DNA of 64,000 nt from Saprospiraceae bacterium (GCA_016710265.1 JADJJL010000007.1:248001-312000); one strand, 5' to 3'. Positions 1 through 8,578 are shown, counted from the stretch's first letter. The notes: generated by a model from the letters alone, not told the origin. Numbers and translations are program-made.

Positions 1-22
1 CCGGTCCTGTATATCTTGCCAT
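1..22 (-). CDS. rpsD: 30S ribosomal protein S4, N-terminal fragment (runs off window)
   Basis: Reading the reverse strand from 22 downward gives ATG followed by MARYTGP, the conserved N-terminus of bacterial S4, before the window ends. It lies 30 bp after rpsK in the usual alpha-operon order rpsM-rpsK-rpsD. S4 binds 16S rRNA and starts assembly of the 30S body (family knowledge). Only seven codons are visible, so the call rests on that short match plus position. Confidence 0.85.
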
Positions 23-52
23 ATCTTATAAAATCTTACTAGCTGAGGGTAA

Positions 53-439
53 TTATATTCTTCTTTGTTTAGGGGGTCTACATCCATTGTGTGGAATCGG
101 AGTGATGTCCGTAATTTTAAGAACTTTAATTCCTGACCCATCAATTGCTCTAATTGCAGCTTCTCTTCCAGACCCAGGACCTTTTACAAACACTTCTGCA
201 CTTCTCATTCCTGCATCATAGGCTACCATGGCAGCTGAGTTTGCAGAAAGTTGGGCTGCATAAGGCGTGTTCTTTTTGGAACCTCGGAAGCCTGCTTTTC
301 CAGCGCTTCCCCAAGATATTACTTCACCAATTCGGTTACACACTGAAATAATAATATTATTAAAAGAAGCCTGAATAAACACAAGTCCTTCAGCGTCAAC
401 TTTTACTTTCCTTTTTTTAGCTTTTTTACCCTTTGCCAT
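53..439 (-). CDS. rpsK: 30S ribosomal protein S11
   Basis: 128 aa, the normal S11 length. The lysine-rich N-terminus and the C-terminal signature PHNGCRPPKQRR identify uS11, which sits on the 30S platform and contacts mRNA near the E site. It lies between rpsM (32 bp upstream) and rpsD (30 bp downstream) in the alpha-operon part of the superoperon. The ATG start is preceded by an AT-rich spacer without a clear Shine-Dalgarno, as is common in Bacteroidota. Confidence 0.97.
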   Translation of the reverse strand: MAKGKKAKKRKVKVDAEGLVFIQASFNNIIISVCNRIGEVISWGSAGKAGFRGSKKNTPYAAQLSANSAAMVAYDAGMRSAEVFVKGPGSGREAAIRAIDGSGIKVLKITDITPIPHNGCRPPKQRRI

Positions 440-471
440 TTAAAACAATTTTTTAAATCTAAATCTAATGA

Positions 472-849
472 TTACTTGGTTACTTTCTTCTTATTAGCAA
501 CTGTCTTTCTCTTACCTTTCCTTGTTCTTGCATTTGTTTTAGTCCTTTGTCCTCTTACAGGTAGACCTTTTCTGTGACGTATTCCCCTGAAACAGGCAAT
601 GTCCATCAATCTTTTGATACTTAATTGGACTTCAGAGCGAAGTTCTCCTTCCACTTTGATTTCATCTTGAATAAGTTTAGCTATTGACTGAACTTGATCA
701 TTAGACCACTCATTTACACGAGTACTTTCATCTATATCAAGTTTATGTAGAATATTGGAGGCAGTGGTGCGTCCAATACCGTAAATATAGGTAAGGCCTA
801 TAACACCTCTTTTGTTTCTTGGAAGATCTATACCAGCTATACGAGCCAT
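472..849 (-). CDS. rpsM: 30S ribosomal protein S13
   Basis: 125 aa. It begins MARIAGIDLPRNKR, has the helix-two-turn-helix region GIGRTTASNIL, and carries the C-terminal basic signature RGIRHRKGLPVRGQRTKTNA plus a lysine tail. S13 sits in the 30S head and forms intersubunit bridges with 23S rRNA and L5. It follows rpmJ by 12 bp and precedes rpsK, the standard order infA-rpmJ-rpsM-rpsK. Confidence 0.97.
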   Translation of the reverse strand: MARIAGIDLPRNKRGVIGLTYIYGIGRTTASNILHKLDIDESTRVNEWSNDQVQSIAKLIQDEIKVEGELRSEVQLSIKRLMDIACFRGIRHRKGLPVRGQRTKTNARTRKGKRKTVANKKKVTK

Positions 850-861
850 AATAATGATTGA

Positions 862-978
862 TTAACCTTGACGTTGTTTAAACTTCGGATTTTTTTTGTT
901 AATAATATACAATCTGCCTTTCCTCCTGACAAATTTACAGTCTGCTGTTCTCTTCTTTATTGATGCACGGACTTTCAT
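862..978 (-). CDS. rpmJ: 50S ribosomal protein L36 (zinc-ligand-free form)
   Basis: A 38-codon ORF starts MKVRASIKKRTADCK and ends NPKFKQRQG, the L36 signature. Classical L36 binds zinc through three Cys and one His. Here only one Cys remains (residue 14) and the others are Arg, Ile/Asn or Phe, so this is the C-minus form. It lies between infA (10 bp upstream) and rpsM (12 bp downstream), exactly where L36 is expected. Start ATG at 978, stop TAA at 862. Confidence 0.95.
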   Translation of the reverse strand: MKVRASIKKRTADCKFVRRKGRLYIINKKNPKFKQRQG

Positions 979-988
979 GATTGTTAAT

Positions 989-1207
989 TTATTTATATCT
1001 ATAAGTAATTCTACCTCGCGACAAATCATATGGACTCATTTCAACTGAAACTTTATCTCCCGGCAAAATACGAATGTAATTCATTCTCATTTTACCTGAT
1101 ATTGTGGCAATTATAAGATGATCATTTTGTAATCTGACCCTAAACATGGCATTCGAAAGTGCCTCTTCGATAATGCCATCTTGTTGAATCAGGTTTTTTT
1201 TACTCAT
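989..1207 (-). CDS. infA: Translation initiation factor IF-1
   Basis: 72 aa, the full family length. It is a single S1/OB-fold domain with typical stretches GIIEEALSNAMFRV, ISGKMRMNYIRILPGDKV and SPYDLSRGRITYRYK. IF-1 occupies the 30S A site during initiation with IF-2 and IF-3. It lies 40 bp downstream of map and 10 bp upstream of rpmJ, the secY-map-infA-rpmJ order common in Bacteroidota. Confidence 0.97.
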   Translation of the reverse strand: MSKKNLIQQDGIIEEALSNAMFRVRLQNDHLIIATISGKMRMNYIRILPGDKVSVEMSPYDLSRGRITYRYK

Positions 1208-1247
1208 CTTTTTTTTTCGGAGTGCAAATATCTGACAATTTGACGAA

Positions 1248-2042
1248 TTATAGTATAATTTCGGAATTATTTTTTATTTCATCCTTAATCATTTGATGAT
1301 CTGACAAAATTTCAGGTCCATTATTTCGCACCGCAATGGTGTGTTCGTAATGGGCTGAAGCTTTGAGATCTGTAGAAACCACAGTCCATCCATCTTTCAA
1401 TTGTTTGATATGGCGAGTACCCTGATTAATCATAGGCTCAATGGCTATCGTCAATCCTTCTTTAAGAACTGGTCCTTTGCCCTTTTGCCCATAATTAGGA
1501 ACTTCCGGTGCTTCATGTAATTTTTTTCCAATTCCATGGCCTACCAATTCCCGAACTACTCCATAATGATGTCTTTTTTCAGCATGCTCTTGTATGGCTT
1601 GACCTATATCTCCGATTCTTTGCCCAACGATAGCTTGTTCAATACCCAAATAAAGGGCTGCTTCAGTTACTCTAGCCAACTTAATGACATCTTCAGAAAC
1701 TTCGCCAAGCAAAAAAGAATACGCGGAATCACCATAAAATCCATCTTTAACAACACCACAATCAATCGATAAAATATCTCCTGATTCAAAAGGTTTATTA
1801 GATGGAATACCATGTACTACGCATTCATTAGCAGAAATACACAATGTACCCGGAAATCCCTGATATCCTTTGAATGCAGGTATTGCCCCATGATCTCTTA
1901 TAAATTCTTCTGCTAATTTATCAATCTCCAAACCTGTTTTACCAATCTTTAGGACTTTAGCAATTTGCGCCAATGTCTTGCAAACAAGTAAACTACTCAC
2001 ACGGATTAACTCGATTTCTTCATCGTGTTTTAAGTAGATCAT
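1248..2042 (-). CDS. map: Methionine aminopeptidase, type I
   Basis: 264 aa, M24A pita-bread fold. The five metal ligands expected of the family are recognisable: the two Asp in SIDCGVVKDGFYGDSAYSF, the His in VGHGIGKKLHEAPEVPNYG, the Glu of IAIEPM, and a C-terminal Glu in the HYEHTIAVRNNG stretch. The enzyme removes initiator Met from nascent proteins. It sits 30 bp after secY and 40 bp before infA, so it is co-transcribed with translation and export genes. Confidence 0.96.
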   Translation of the reverse strand: MIYLKHDEEIELIRVSSLLVCKTLAQIAKVLKIGKTGLEIDKLAEEFIRDHGAIPAFKGYQGFPGTLCISANECVVHGIPSNKPFESGDILSIDCGVVKDGFYGDSAYSFLLGEVSEDVIKLARVTEAALYLGIEQAIVGQRIGDIGQAIQEHAEKRHHYGVVRELVGHGIGKKLHEAPEVPNYGQKGKGPVLKEGLTIAIEPMINQGTRHIKQLKDGWTVVSTDLKASAHYEHTIAVRNNGPEILSDHQMIKDEIKNNSEIIL

Positions 2043-2072
2043 CCGTTTAAAATATAGTACATCAAGATAATA

Positions 2073-3440
2073 TTACCCCATCGTCATTGGGCCAATACCA
2101 GATGATGTCCTTCCTTCTATCCTTCCTGATTTAACCAATCCATCATACTTTCTCATCAATAAATAGGACTCAATTTGAGAAAGTGTATCTAAAACTACTC
2201 CAACCAATATCAATATAGAGGACCCCCCGAAGAATCTTGCAAAAGAACTATTTACTCCAAAAATAACAGCAATTGCTGGTAATATTGTTAAAAATCCTAA
2301 AAATATTGATCCTGGCAATGTAATTCGGGTAGTTGTATTATCAATATATTCCTCTGTGTCTGGCCCAGGTTTTATACCGGGAATAAATGCATTATTCCTT
2401 TTAAGGTACTCAGCGTAATTCTGAGGATTTACAATCAATGCAGTATAAATATATGTAAAACCTACAACCAAAACAAAAGTGATAAAGTTGTTCCAAAAAC
2501 CATAAGGATCTGTAAGTGCTCTCAAAACACCAGAACTTCCAGCAGATGGATCATTTGTTACATATTGCACAACTGTAAGTGGTAAAAACATAATGGCTTG
2601 CGCAAATATTATTGGCATTACACCTGCCGCATTAACTTTTAAAGGTATAAAATCCCGATCATTGGCAACTGGCATTGCACCACTTCCTCTTCCAACCATC
2701 CTTTTTGCAAACTGAATAGGAATTTTACGAACTCCTTGAACAATCAAGATTGAGGCAATGATGGTTAAAAATAAAATCACTAATTCAAAGATAAATAATA
2801 TCAATCCATTATTGGCTAGTTGAGCTTGAATCTCAAAACTGAATGCTCCAGGTAAACCAGCAATAATTCCAATCATGATAATCATAGAAACTCCATTTCC
2901 GATTCCCTTATCGGTAATTCTTTCTCCCAACCACATTGCAAATATGGTACCTGTGGCAAGAATAATACTATTCGAAAACCAAAAAACAAATGGACTTACA
3001 CTTGGATCCACAGCACCCAAGGATTGAATATATGTCAAATATCCACCTCCTTGAACCAATGTGATAAACACTGTAAAAATTCTGGTCATTTGGTTCAATT
3101 TTCTTCTACCTGACTCCCCCTCTTTTTGTTGAAGTCTTTGAAAGTATGGAACTGCGAATCCCAATAATTGAATAATAATGGAGGCTGTTATGTAAGGCAT
3201 AATGCCTAAAGCAAATATAGAGGCTTGATTAAATGCTCCACCGGTGTAAGTATTTATCAACCCAAACAAGCTGTTGCTACTGTCGGATGTTGCACTTTTT
3301 AATACACTGGGAACCACACCTGGCAAAACGATAAAAGAACCAAATCGAAAAATGGCCAATAGTGTAGCAGTGAAAATAAGCTTATCCCTAAGCTCTTTTA
3401 TACTCCAAATATTTTTTAAAGTTTCTATGAATTTTTTCAT
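2073..3440 (-). CDS. secY: Protein translocase subunit SecY
   Basis: 455 aa with about ten hydrophobic segments, matching the SecY channel of the SecYEG translocon. Recognisable parts are the N-terminal IWSIKELRDKLIFTATLLAIFR, the TM2 region TGGAFNQASIFALGIMPYIT, the cytoplasmic loop RRKLNQMTRIFTV and the C-terminal SYLLMRKYDGLVKSGRI. It follows rplO by 8 bp in the spc section. The T9SS cargo encoded later in this window would first cross the inner membrane through this channel (inference). Confidence 0.97.
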   Translation of the reverse strand: MKKFIETLKNIWSIKELRDKLIFTATLLAIFRFGSFIVLPGVVPSVLKSATSDSSNSLFGLINTYTGGAFNQASIFALGIMPYITASIIIQLLGFAVPYFQRLQQKEGESGRRKLNQMTRIFTVFITLVQGGGYLTYIQSLGAVDPSVSPFVFWFSNSIILATGTIFAMWLGERITDKGIGNGVSMIIMIGIIAGLPGAFSFEIQAQLANNGLILFIFELVILFLTIIASILIVQGVRKIPIQFAKRMVGRGSGAMPVANDRDFIPLKVNAAGVMPIIFAQAIMFLPLTVVQYVTNDPSAGSSGVLRALTDPYGFWNNFITFVLVVGFTYIYTALIVNPQNYAEYLKRNNAFIPGIKPGPDTEEYIDNTTTRITLPGSIFLGFLTILPAIAVIFGVNSSFARFFGGSSILILVGVVLDTLSQIESYLLMRKYDGLVKSGRIEGRTSSGIGPMTMG

Positions 3441-3448
3441 GGTTTAAA

Positions 3449-3895
3449 TTAAATGATATCAACAGAACCACCTGCAGCCTGAATTTTTTCAGTTGCAATT
3501 TGGGAACAGGCATGTACTTTTATAACCAAGCCTTGTTTAGCTTCTCCACGACCTAATACTTTGATTTTGGCAGAAGACTTACACAGACCCATATTGTACA
3601 TTCCTTCAACAGTAAATTGATTGACGCCGTATTTGTCTGATAAATCTTTAAGTTGATCAAGATTAAAGACTTGATATTCTACCCTGTTGATATTGTTAAA
3701 ACCCAACTTAGGCAATCGCATATGAGTAGGAGTTTGACCTCCTTCAAATCCTCTTTTTCGTTTTGCCCCTGCTCTGGCTTTTTGACCTTTATGACCTTTG
3801 GTCGCCGTTCCACCGTGACCTGAACCTTCACCTCGTGCGATTCTTTTTTCTCTATGAACTGCTCCTTTTGCAGGTTTTAAATTATGTAATTCCAT
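3449..3895 (-). CDS. rplO: 50S ribosomal protein L15
   Basis: 148 aa. The N-terminal glycine- and basic-rich extension typical of uL15 is visible (KRIARGEGSGHGGTATKGHK, then RKRGFEGGQTP), followed by the globular domain with VLGRGEAKQGLVIKVHACS. L15 binds 23S rRNA late in 50S assembly. It lies 2 bp after rpmD and 8 bp before secY, the conserved spc order. Confidence 0.97.
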   Translation of the reverse strand: MELHNLKPAKGAVHREKRIARGEGSGHGGTATKGHKGQKARAGAKRKRGFEGGQTPTHMRLPKLGFNNINRVEYQVFNLDQLKDLSDKYGVNQFTVEGMYNMGLCKSSAKIKVLGRGEAKQGLVIKVHACSQIATEKIQAAGGSVDII

Positions 3896-3897
3896 CG

Positions 3898-4077
3898 TTA
3901 GATCTTTTCAACTGTAACTAAATGCTTTACTTTGTCTAGCATACCCAATATAGAAGGTGATGCTGACAATTCGACTGCGTCATGCAGACTTTTTAATCCA
4001 AGAGCCTCAATCGTTTTTTTCTGTCTATCACTTGCTTTAATGATGCTCCTGACTTGTTTAATTCGTAATTTCGACAT
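3898..4077 (-). CDS. rpmD: 50S ribosomal protein L30
   Basis: A 59-codon ORF between rpsE and rplO begins MSKLRIKQVRSIIKASDRQK and contains TIEALGLKSLHDAVEL and ILGMLDKVKHLV, the short bacterial uL30 pattern. Start ATG at 4077 and stop TAA at 3898 leave 13 bp after rpsE and 2 bp before rplO. Length and position match L30; it is too short to be found by a usual length cut-off. Confidence 0.94.
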   Translation of the reverse strand: MSKLRIKQVRSIIKASDRQKKTIEALGLKSLHDAVELSASPSILGMLDKVKHLVTVEKI

Positions 4078-4090
4078 ATCAATTATATAT

Positions 4091-4612
4091 TTAAACGCCT
4101 TCGAATACTTTCTTTACTTCAATTTTTCTTGCTTTAGCAACATCATATGGACTTCTAATTTTAGTCAAAGCGTCAATTGTTGCTTTTACAACATTATGAG
4201 GATTTGAAGATCCATTTGATTTTGCCAATACATTGTGGATTCCTGCAATTTCGAGCACTGCACGCATTGCACCACCAGCAATAACTCCTGTACCATCTGA
4301 TGCGGGTTTTATAAAAACTTTGCCAGCTCCAAATTTACCATGTTGTTCGTGAGGCACTGTTCCTTTGTGGATATGAACCTTAACTAAATTTTTCTTAGCA
4401 TCGTCTACCGCTTTTGAAATTGCATCAGCAACCTCTCTGGCTTTTCCCAATCCATGACCTACCACGCCTTTCCCATCACCTACAACGACCAAAGCAGAAA
4501 AGCTGAATGTTCTACCACCCTTTGTTACTTTTGCCACACGGTTAAGAGAAACCATTTTATCTTTTAATTCAGATTCACCTGCTTTAACCCTTACTATATT
4601 TGTTTTTGTCAT
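4091..4612 (-). CDS. rpsE: 30S ribosomal protein S5
   Basis: 173 aa. The N-terminal dsRNA-binding-like domain shows KDKMVSLNRVAKVTKGGR and FSFSALVVVGDGKG, and the C-terminal half shows GTGVIAGGAMRAVLEIAGI and AKSNGSSNPHN, diagnostic of uS5. S5 sits at the mRNA entry tunnel and affects decoding accuracy. It lies 18 bp after rplR and 13 bp before rpmD. Confidence 0.97.
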   Translation of the reverse strand: MTKTNIVRVKAGESELKDKMVSLNRVAKVTKGGRTFSFSALVVVGDGKGVVGHGLGKAREVADAISKAVDDAKKNLVKVHIHKGTVPHEQHGKFGAGKVFIKPASDGTGVIAGGAMRAVLEIAGIHNVLAKSNGSSNPHNVVKATIDALTKIRSPYDVAKARKIEVKKVFEGV

Positions 4613-4630
4613 AATTCTTAGCTATTCAAA

Positions 4631-4969
4631 TTAAAAAATAAGTCCACCTTCTCTTGCACCATCGGCCAAAGATTTCACTCGGCCATGATAAATGTATCCG
4701 TTCCTATCAAAAACGACGCTGGTAATGTTGGAAGCTGTTGCTTTTTGAGCAATTAGTTTTCCAACTTCCTTAGCTTGTTCAGATTTATTGGCATTTAATC
4801 CTTTGCTGGAAGCAGAAACTAAAGTTCTTCCATCCAAATCATCAATTATTTGACAATAAATAGCTTTATTGCTTTTATAAATACTTAGACGTGGTCTTTC
4901 TGGAGTGCCATTTATTTTTCTCCTGATTCTATACTTGACACTTTGTCTTTTTTCAATTTTGGTTTTCAT
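4631..4969 (-). CDS. rplR: 50S ribosomal protein L18
   Basis: 112 aa. The arginine-rich N-terminus (RQSVKYRIRRKINGTPERPR) and C-terminal VVFDRNGYIYHGRVKSLADG with AREGGLIF are the uL18 signature. L18 binds 5S rRNA together with L5. It is placed between rplF and rpsE, as in nearly all bacterial spc operons. Confidence 0.97.
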   Translation of the reverse strand: MKTKIEKRQSVKYRIRRKINGTPERPRLSIYKSNKAIYCQIIDDLDGRTLVSASSKGLNANKSEQAKEVGKLIAQKATASNITSVVFDRNGYIYHGRVKSLADGAREGGLIF

Positions 4970-4990
4970 AATCCAATATTTAAATATACT

Positions 4991-5542
4991 TTACTTACCT
5001 GCTGATTTTTCAGCTTTTCTTCTAAGAATTTCTCCTGCAAATTTGATACCCTTACCTTTAAATGGCTCTGGTTTTTTAAATGCTCTGATTTTAGCACAAA
5101 CTTGTCCTAATAATTGTTTATCGGAACCTTTTAAAACTATTTTTGGATTCTGTCCTTTTTCAGTAACAGTTTCTACTTTTAGTTCATCCGGAAGGTAAAA
5201 CATGATTGGATGTGAAAAGCCTATAGAGATTTCCAATAAATTTCCAGTATTACTGACACGGTATCCCACACCAACTAGTTCCAATTCCTTTTTAAATCCG
5301 GTAGAAACACCTGTGATTAAATTACTAACCAATGCTCTGGTCAAACCATGTGAAGAACGATGTCTTTTTTGTTCAGTTGGACGTAATATGGTCAAAACTG
5401 AACCATCAATCTCAACAGACATGTCCGGGTCAATGACTTGTGTTAAAGTACCATTTGGCCCTTTAGCCGTCACTCTATTTTTATCAACTTTAATATCAAC
5501 TCCTGTCGGAATTGATATTATTTTTCTTCCTATTCTAGACAT
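4991..5542 (-). CDS. rplF: 50S ribosomal protein L6
   Basis: 183 aa, two tandem L6 domains. It begins MSRIGRKIISIPTGVDIKVD and carries the C-terminal signature KPEPFKGKGIKFAGE followed by RRKAEKSAGK. L6 lies near the factor-binding site of the 50S subunit. It follows rpsH by 25 bp and precedes rplR by 21 bp. Confidence 0.97.
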   Translation of the reverse strand: MSRIGRKIISIPTGVDIKVDKNRVTAKGPNGTLTQVIDPDMSVEIDGSVLTILRPTEQKRHRSSHGLTRALVSNLITGVSTGFKKELELVGVGYRVSNTGNLLEISIGFSHPIMFYLPDELKVETVTEKGQNPKIVLKGSDKQLLGQVCAKIRAFKKPEPFKGKGIKFAGEILRRKAEKSAGK

Positions 5543-5567
5543 TTGGATCTATTCGTTTAAAATTTAA

Positions 5568-5972
5568 TTAATAAATATTAAATAAGACTTCCCCACCTAA
5601 ATTTTTCTTTCTTGCTTCTTTGTCAGTCATAATTCCCTGAGATGTTGAAACCAACGAAATTCCTAATCCATTTTTGACTCGAGGTAATTGGTCAGAAGTT
5701 TTATAAACTCTTCTTCCCGGCTTACTAATTCTCAATAACTCATGAATTACCGGCAATCTTGAAATGGGATCATATTTAAGAGCTATTTTAATAGCGCCTT
5801 GATTATTTTCTGTTTCCTCAAATTTGTACTTTAGCAAGTAACCATAATTGTACAAAATTTCAGTAATTTTCTTTTTCATATTGGACGCAGGTATCTCAAC
5901 AATTCTATGACTTGCCATTTGAGCGTTTCTGATTCTGGTTAAGTAATCTGCGATTGGATCTGTCGTTATCAT
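5568..5972 (-). CDS. rpsH: 30S ribosomal protein S8
   Basis: 134 aa. It begins with DPIADYLTRIRNAQMASHR and ends with the signature NGLGISLVSTSQGIMTDKEA followed by GGEVLFNIY, typical of uS8. S8 binds the central domain of 16S rRNA, and in some bacteria it represses the spc operon by binding its mRNA; no such site was identified here. Position between rpsN and rplF is canonical. Confidence 0.97.
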   Translation of the reverse strand: MITTDPIADYLTRIRNAQMASHRIVEIPASNMKKKITEILYNYGYLLKYKFEETENNQGAIKIALKYDPISRLPVIHELLRISKPGRRVYKTSDQLPRVKNGLGISLVSTSQGIMTDKEARKKNLGGEVLFNIY

Positions 5973-6003
5973 ATCAAACTGAACTTAAATTAATTAAAAA
6001 TTA

Positions 6004-6273
6004 TTACCAACTTGCTTTGGTTACACCTGGAATTTTACCTTCCAAAGCCATCATTCTAAAAGCATACCTAGATATTCCAAATCTTCTAACATACCCTCTA
6101 GGTCTACCAGTCAATTGACAACGGTTTTTTAAACGAACTGGAGAAGCATTACGAGGTATTTTGTCAAGTGCTTCGTAATCTCCCTCTTTTTTTAACTTTG
6201 CTCTAAGGTCTGCAAATTTAGCGACCATTTTTTCGCGTTTAATTTGTCTGGCAACAATGGACTTTTTGGACAT
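6004..6273 (-). CDS. rpsN: 30S ribosomal protein S14 (zinc-independent form)
   Basis: 89 aa, the long zinc-free uS14. It contains RNRCQLTGRPRGYVRRFGIS-type sequence (NRCQLTGRPRGYVRRFGISR) but lacks the paired CxxC motifs of the 61-aa zinc form. S14 is needed for 30S head assembly. It lies 27 bp after rplE and 31 bp before rpsH. With zinc-ligand-free L36 this indicates a primary ribosome with low zinc demand. Confidence 0.96.
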   Translation of the reverse strand: MSKKSIVARQIKREKMVAKFADLRAKLKKEGDYEALDKIPRNASPVRLKNRCQLTGRPRGYVRRFGISRYAFRMMALEGKIPGVTKASW

Positions 6274-6300
6274 TTCCTTTTATATTAATTTTATGATGGA

Positions 6301-6861
6301 TTAATTATTGGTATTTTTGAAAGGCAAGCCTAATTCTTTTAACAGACTAAAAGCTTCTGCATCTGTTTTAGCGGTGGTCACAAAAGTGATATCCATTCCT
6401 GTTATTTTGTTGATTTTATCAAGATCAATTTCAGGAAATATGATTTGCTCAGTAACTCCCATGGTATAATTTCCTCTACCGTCAAAACTTTTATCATTAA
6501 TTCCTCTGAAGTCACGTACTCTAGGCAAAGCAACTGTGATCAAACGATCTAAAAATTCATACATTCTTTGAGCCCTTAAAGTAACTCTAACTCCAATTGG
6601 CATCCCATCACGAAGCTTAAAGTTTGAAATCGCTTTTCTGGCAAAAGTGGCTACCGGTTTTTGACCAGTTATAATACTTAATTCAGAAACTGCATTGTCA
6701 ACTAATTTCTTATCCTGAGTTGCTGCACCTATTCCTTGGTTGATACAAATTTTTATAAGCTTAGGCACTTCCATGCTTGACTTATAATTGTACTTTTCCA
6801 TAAGCGCAGGCACTACGTTGGATTTATAAAATGTTGCTAATCTTGGTACGTAACTCATCAC
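6301..6861 (-). CDS. rplE: 50S ribosomal protein L5
   Basis: 186 aa. Key stretches are VPKLIKICINQGIGAATQDK, TGQKPVATFARKAISNFKLR and GRGNYTMGVTEQIIFPEID, all uL5 signatures. L5 binds 5S rRNA and contacts P-site tRNA and S13. The start codon overlaps the rplX stop region by 4 bp (6858-6861), implying translational coupling. Confidence 0.97.
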   Translation of the reverse strand: MMSYVPRLATFYKSNVVPALMEKYNYKSSMEVPKLIKICINQGIGAATQDKKLVDNAVSELSIITGQKPVATFARKAISNFKLRDGMPIGVRVTLRAQRMYEFLDRLITVALPRVRDFRGINDKSFDGRGNYTMGVTEQIIFPEIDLDKINKITGMDITFVTTAKTDAEAFSLLKELGLPFKNTNN

Positions 6862-7169
6862 TTAATAATTTCATTAGATTTTTTAGAATATCTTACTTTG
6901 ACTCCTTTTTCTTCTCTGTAACCAACTCTGGTTGGCTTCCCTGATTTAGGGTCTAATAGAGAAAGGTTTGACATATGCAATGGAGCCTCAATTTCTACAA
7001 TTCCCCCAGGATTGTTATTAGTAGGTTTCATATGCTTCTTACGTATATTGATACCTTCTACAACAGCACGGTTTGTATCTTTAATAATGTTTGTAATTGT
7101 GCCTTTTTTGCCTTTTTGGGACCCCGCTATCACTTGGACGGTGTCCCCTTTTTTAATTTTCAATTTCAT
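6858..7169 (-). CDS. rplX: 50S ribosomal protein L24
   Basis: 103 aa. The N-terminal KOW motif (KKGDTVQVIAGSQKGKKGTI) and the following VEGINIRKKHMKPTNNNPGG are characteristic of uL24, an early assembly factor for the 50S subunit. It lies 25 bp after rplN and overlaps rplE by 4 bp. Confidence 0.97.
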   Translation of the reverse strand: MKLKIKKGDTVQVIAGSQKGKKGTITNIIKDTNRAVVEGINIRKKHMKPTNNNPGGIVEIEAPLHMSNLSLLDPKSGKPTRVGYREEKGVKVRYSKKSNEIIK

Positions 7170-7194
7170 AATACGATTGTAATCTTAAATGTGA

Positions 7195-7560
7195 TTAAAT
7201 GACTTCAGGAGCAAGGGAGACAATTCTCATATAATCTTTTTCACGAAGTTCACGAGCTACAGGTCCAAAAATACGGGTTCCTCTTGGCTCATCAGATGCA
7301 TTTAATAGAACTACTGCATTGTCATCAAATCGAATATAGGATCCATCTCTTCTTTTTACTTCCTTGGCAGTTCTTACGATAACAGCTTTGGATACAGTTC
7401 CTTTCTTTACACCACCTGGAGAAGCAGATTTTACAGTAACAACTATTTTATCGCCCAATGAGGCATATCTCCTGGCAGTACCACCCAATACACGAATGCA
7501 CAAAACCTCTTTTGCGCCGCTGTTATCTGCTACTCTTAGTCTACTTTCCTGCTGAATCAT
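7195..7560 (-). CDS. rplN: 50S ribosomal protein L14
   Basis: 121 aa. It begins MIQQESRLRVADNSGAKEVL and ends FGPVARELREKDYMRIVSLA, both diagnostic for uL14, which forms intersubunit bridge contacts with 16S rRNA and contacts L19. It sits between rpsQ (27 bp) and rplX (25 bp). Confidence 0.98.
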   Translation of the reverse strand: MIQQESRLRVADNSGAKEVLCIRVLGGTARRYASLGDKIVVTVKSASPGGVKKGTVSKAVIVRTAKEVKRRDGSYIRFDDNAVVLLNASDEPRGTRIFGPVARELREKDYMRIVSLAPEVI

Positions 7561-7587
7561 ATCCTTTGTATTTTATTAATTTGACAA

Positions 7588-7842
7588 TTATTCTCCTTTC
7601 TTAATGACTTCTACTAATCTCCAGCATTTCATTTTGCTAAGAGGTCGCGTCTCCATAATTTTAACCAAATCACCAATTCCACAAGTATTGTTTTCATCGT
7701 GGGCATAGTATTTTTTGTTTTTCTTTACGTACTTTCCATACTTAGGATGTAGCATTCTTTGCTGAATGGTTACAGCAATAGTTTTGTCCATTTTATTGGA
7801 GCTTACTACACCGATTCTTTGTTTTCTTAAATTTCTTAACAT
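7588..7842 (-). CDS. rpsQ: 30S ribosomal protein S17
   Basis: 84 aa OB-fold protein. Signature stretches are RIGVVSSNKMDKTIAVTIQQ and GDLVKIMETRPLSKMKCWRL, typical of uS17, which binds 16S rRNA early in assembly. It lies 26 bp after rpmC and 27 bp before rplN. Confidence 0.97.
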   Translation of the reverse strand: MLRNLRKQRIGVVSSNKMDKTIAVTIQQRMLHPKYGKYVKKNKKYYAHDENNTCGIGDLVKIMETRPLSKMKCWRLVEVIKKGE

Positions 7843-7868
7843 ACTTATGAATGAAATATAGGTGATGT

Positions 7869-8072
7869 TTATTTGGTATTTTTTCTTTTGGTTAGTTCTG
7901 TATTCATCTGGGCAATCTCCCTTCTTAATGCGGGAATGGTCGCAGGATTGGATAGTCCTTTTACTTTATGCTCAAATCTAAGTTTTGCCAAGCTGTCTTT
8001 TGCAGCATTCAAATCTCTTTGAAGGGTTTCCAATTCCATATTGATAAAGTCCGAATATTTTCTTGATTTCAT
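7869..8072 (-). CDS. rpmC: 50S ribosomal protein L29
   Basis: 67 aa, an all-helical protein with the L29 pattern LAKLRFEHKVKGLSNPATIP and RREIAQMNTELTKRK. L29 lies at the polypeptide exit tunnel near L23 and takes part in chaperone and SRP docking. It is 13 bp after rplP and 26 bp before rpsQ, the conserved rplP-rpmC-rpsQ order. Confidence 0.96.
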   Translation of the reverse strand: MKSRKYSDFINMELETLQRDLNAAKDSLAKLRFEHKVKGLSNPATIPALRREIAQMNTELTKRKNTK

Positions 8073-8085
8073 ATTGATCAGATGT

Positions 8086-8517
8086 TTAACTATTGGTCGT
8101 ATAATTATAATCTCTTCTTACTATAGTTCTTGTTAAAACCGGTAATTTCTGAGCAGCCAATCTAAAAGCCTCTTCGGCAATTTTAAATGGCACTCCATCC
8201 ATTTCAAACATAATGGTACCAGGCTTTACTACTGCAATATAGTGGTCCAAAGAACCTTTACCTTTACCCATCCTGACTTCAGCAGGTTTAGAAGTAATTG
8301 GTCTATCGGGAAAAATTCGAATCCAAACAGTTCCCTCTCTTTTCATATATCGGGTCATTGCAATCCTGGCAGCTTCTATCTGCCTATCTGTAATCCTTGC
8401 AGAATCAATGGATTTTAAACCAAATGAACCAAATGCAATGGTATGACCTCTATGGGCATCACCACGATTTCTACCTTTTTGCTGTTTCCTGTATTTCAGT
8501 CGTTTAGGCTGTAACAT
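8086..8517 (-). CDS. rplP: 50S ribosomal protein L16
   Basis: 143 aa. It begins MLQPKRLKYRKQQKGRNRGD and has FGSFGLKSIDSARITDRQIE and EVRMGKGKGSLDHYIAVVKP, signatures of uL16. L16 positions A-site tRNA near the peptidyl transferase centre. It follows rpsC after a 61-bp spacer, one of the longer gaps in the cluster, and precedes rpmC by 13 bp. Confidence 0.97.
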   Translation of the reverse strand: MLQPKRLKYRKQQKGRNRGDAHRGHTIAFGSFGLKSIDSARITDRQIEAARIAMTRYMKREGTVWIRIFPDRPITSKPAEVRMGKGKGSLDHYIAVVKPGTIMFEMDGVPFKIAEEAFRLAAQKLPVLTRTIVRRDYNYTTNS

Positions 8518-8578
8518 ATCTTCAATTTAAGCTGTTTTTTTGAAAAAGAGCTGCAAAATTACAACAATTTTATATATT

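Noticed and set aside
8518..8578. Hairpin in the rplP-rpsC spacer as a terminator
   Set aside because: The stem is mostly A-T with a mismatch and lies in the middle of an essential operon; evidence is too weak to list.
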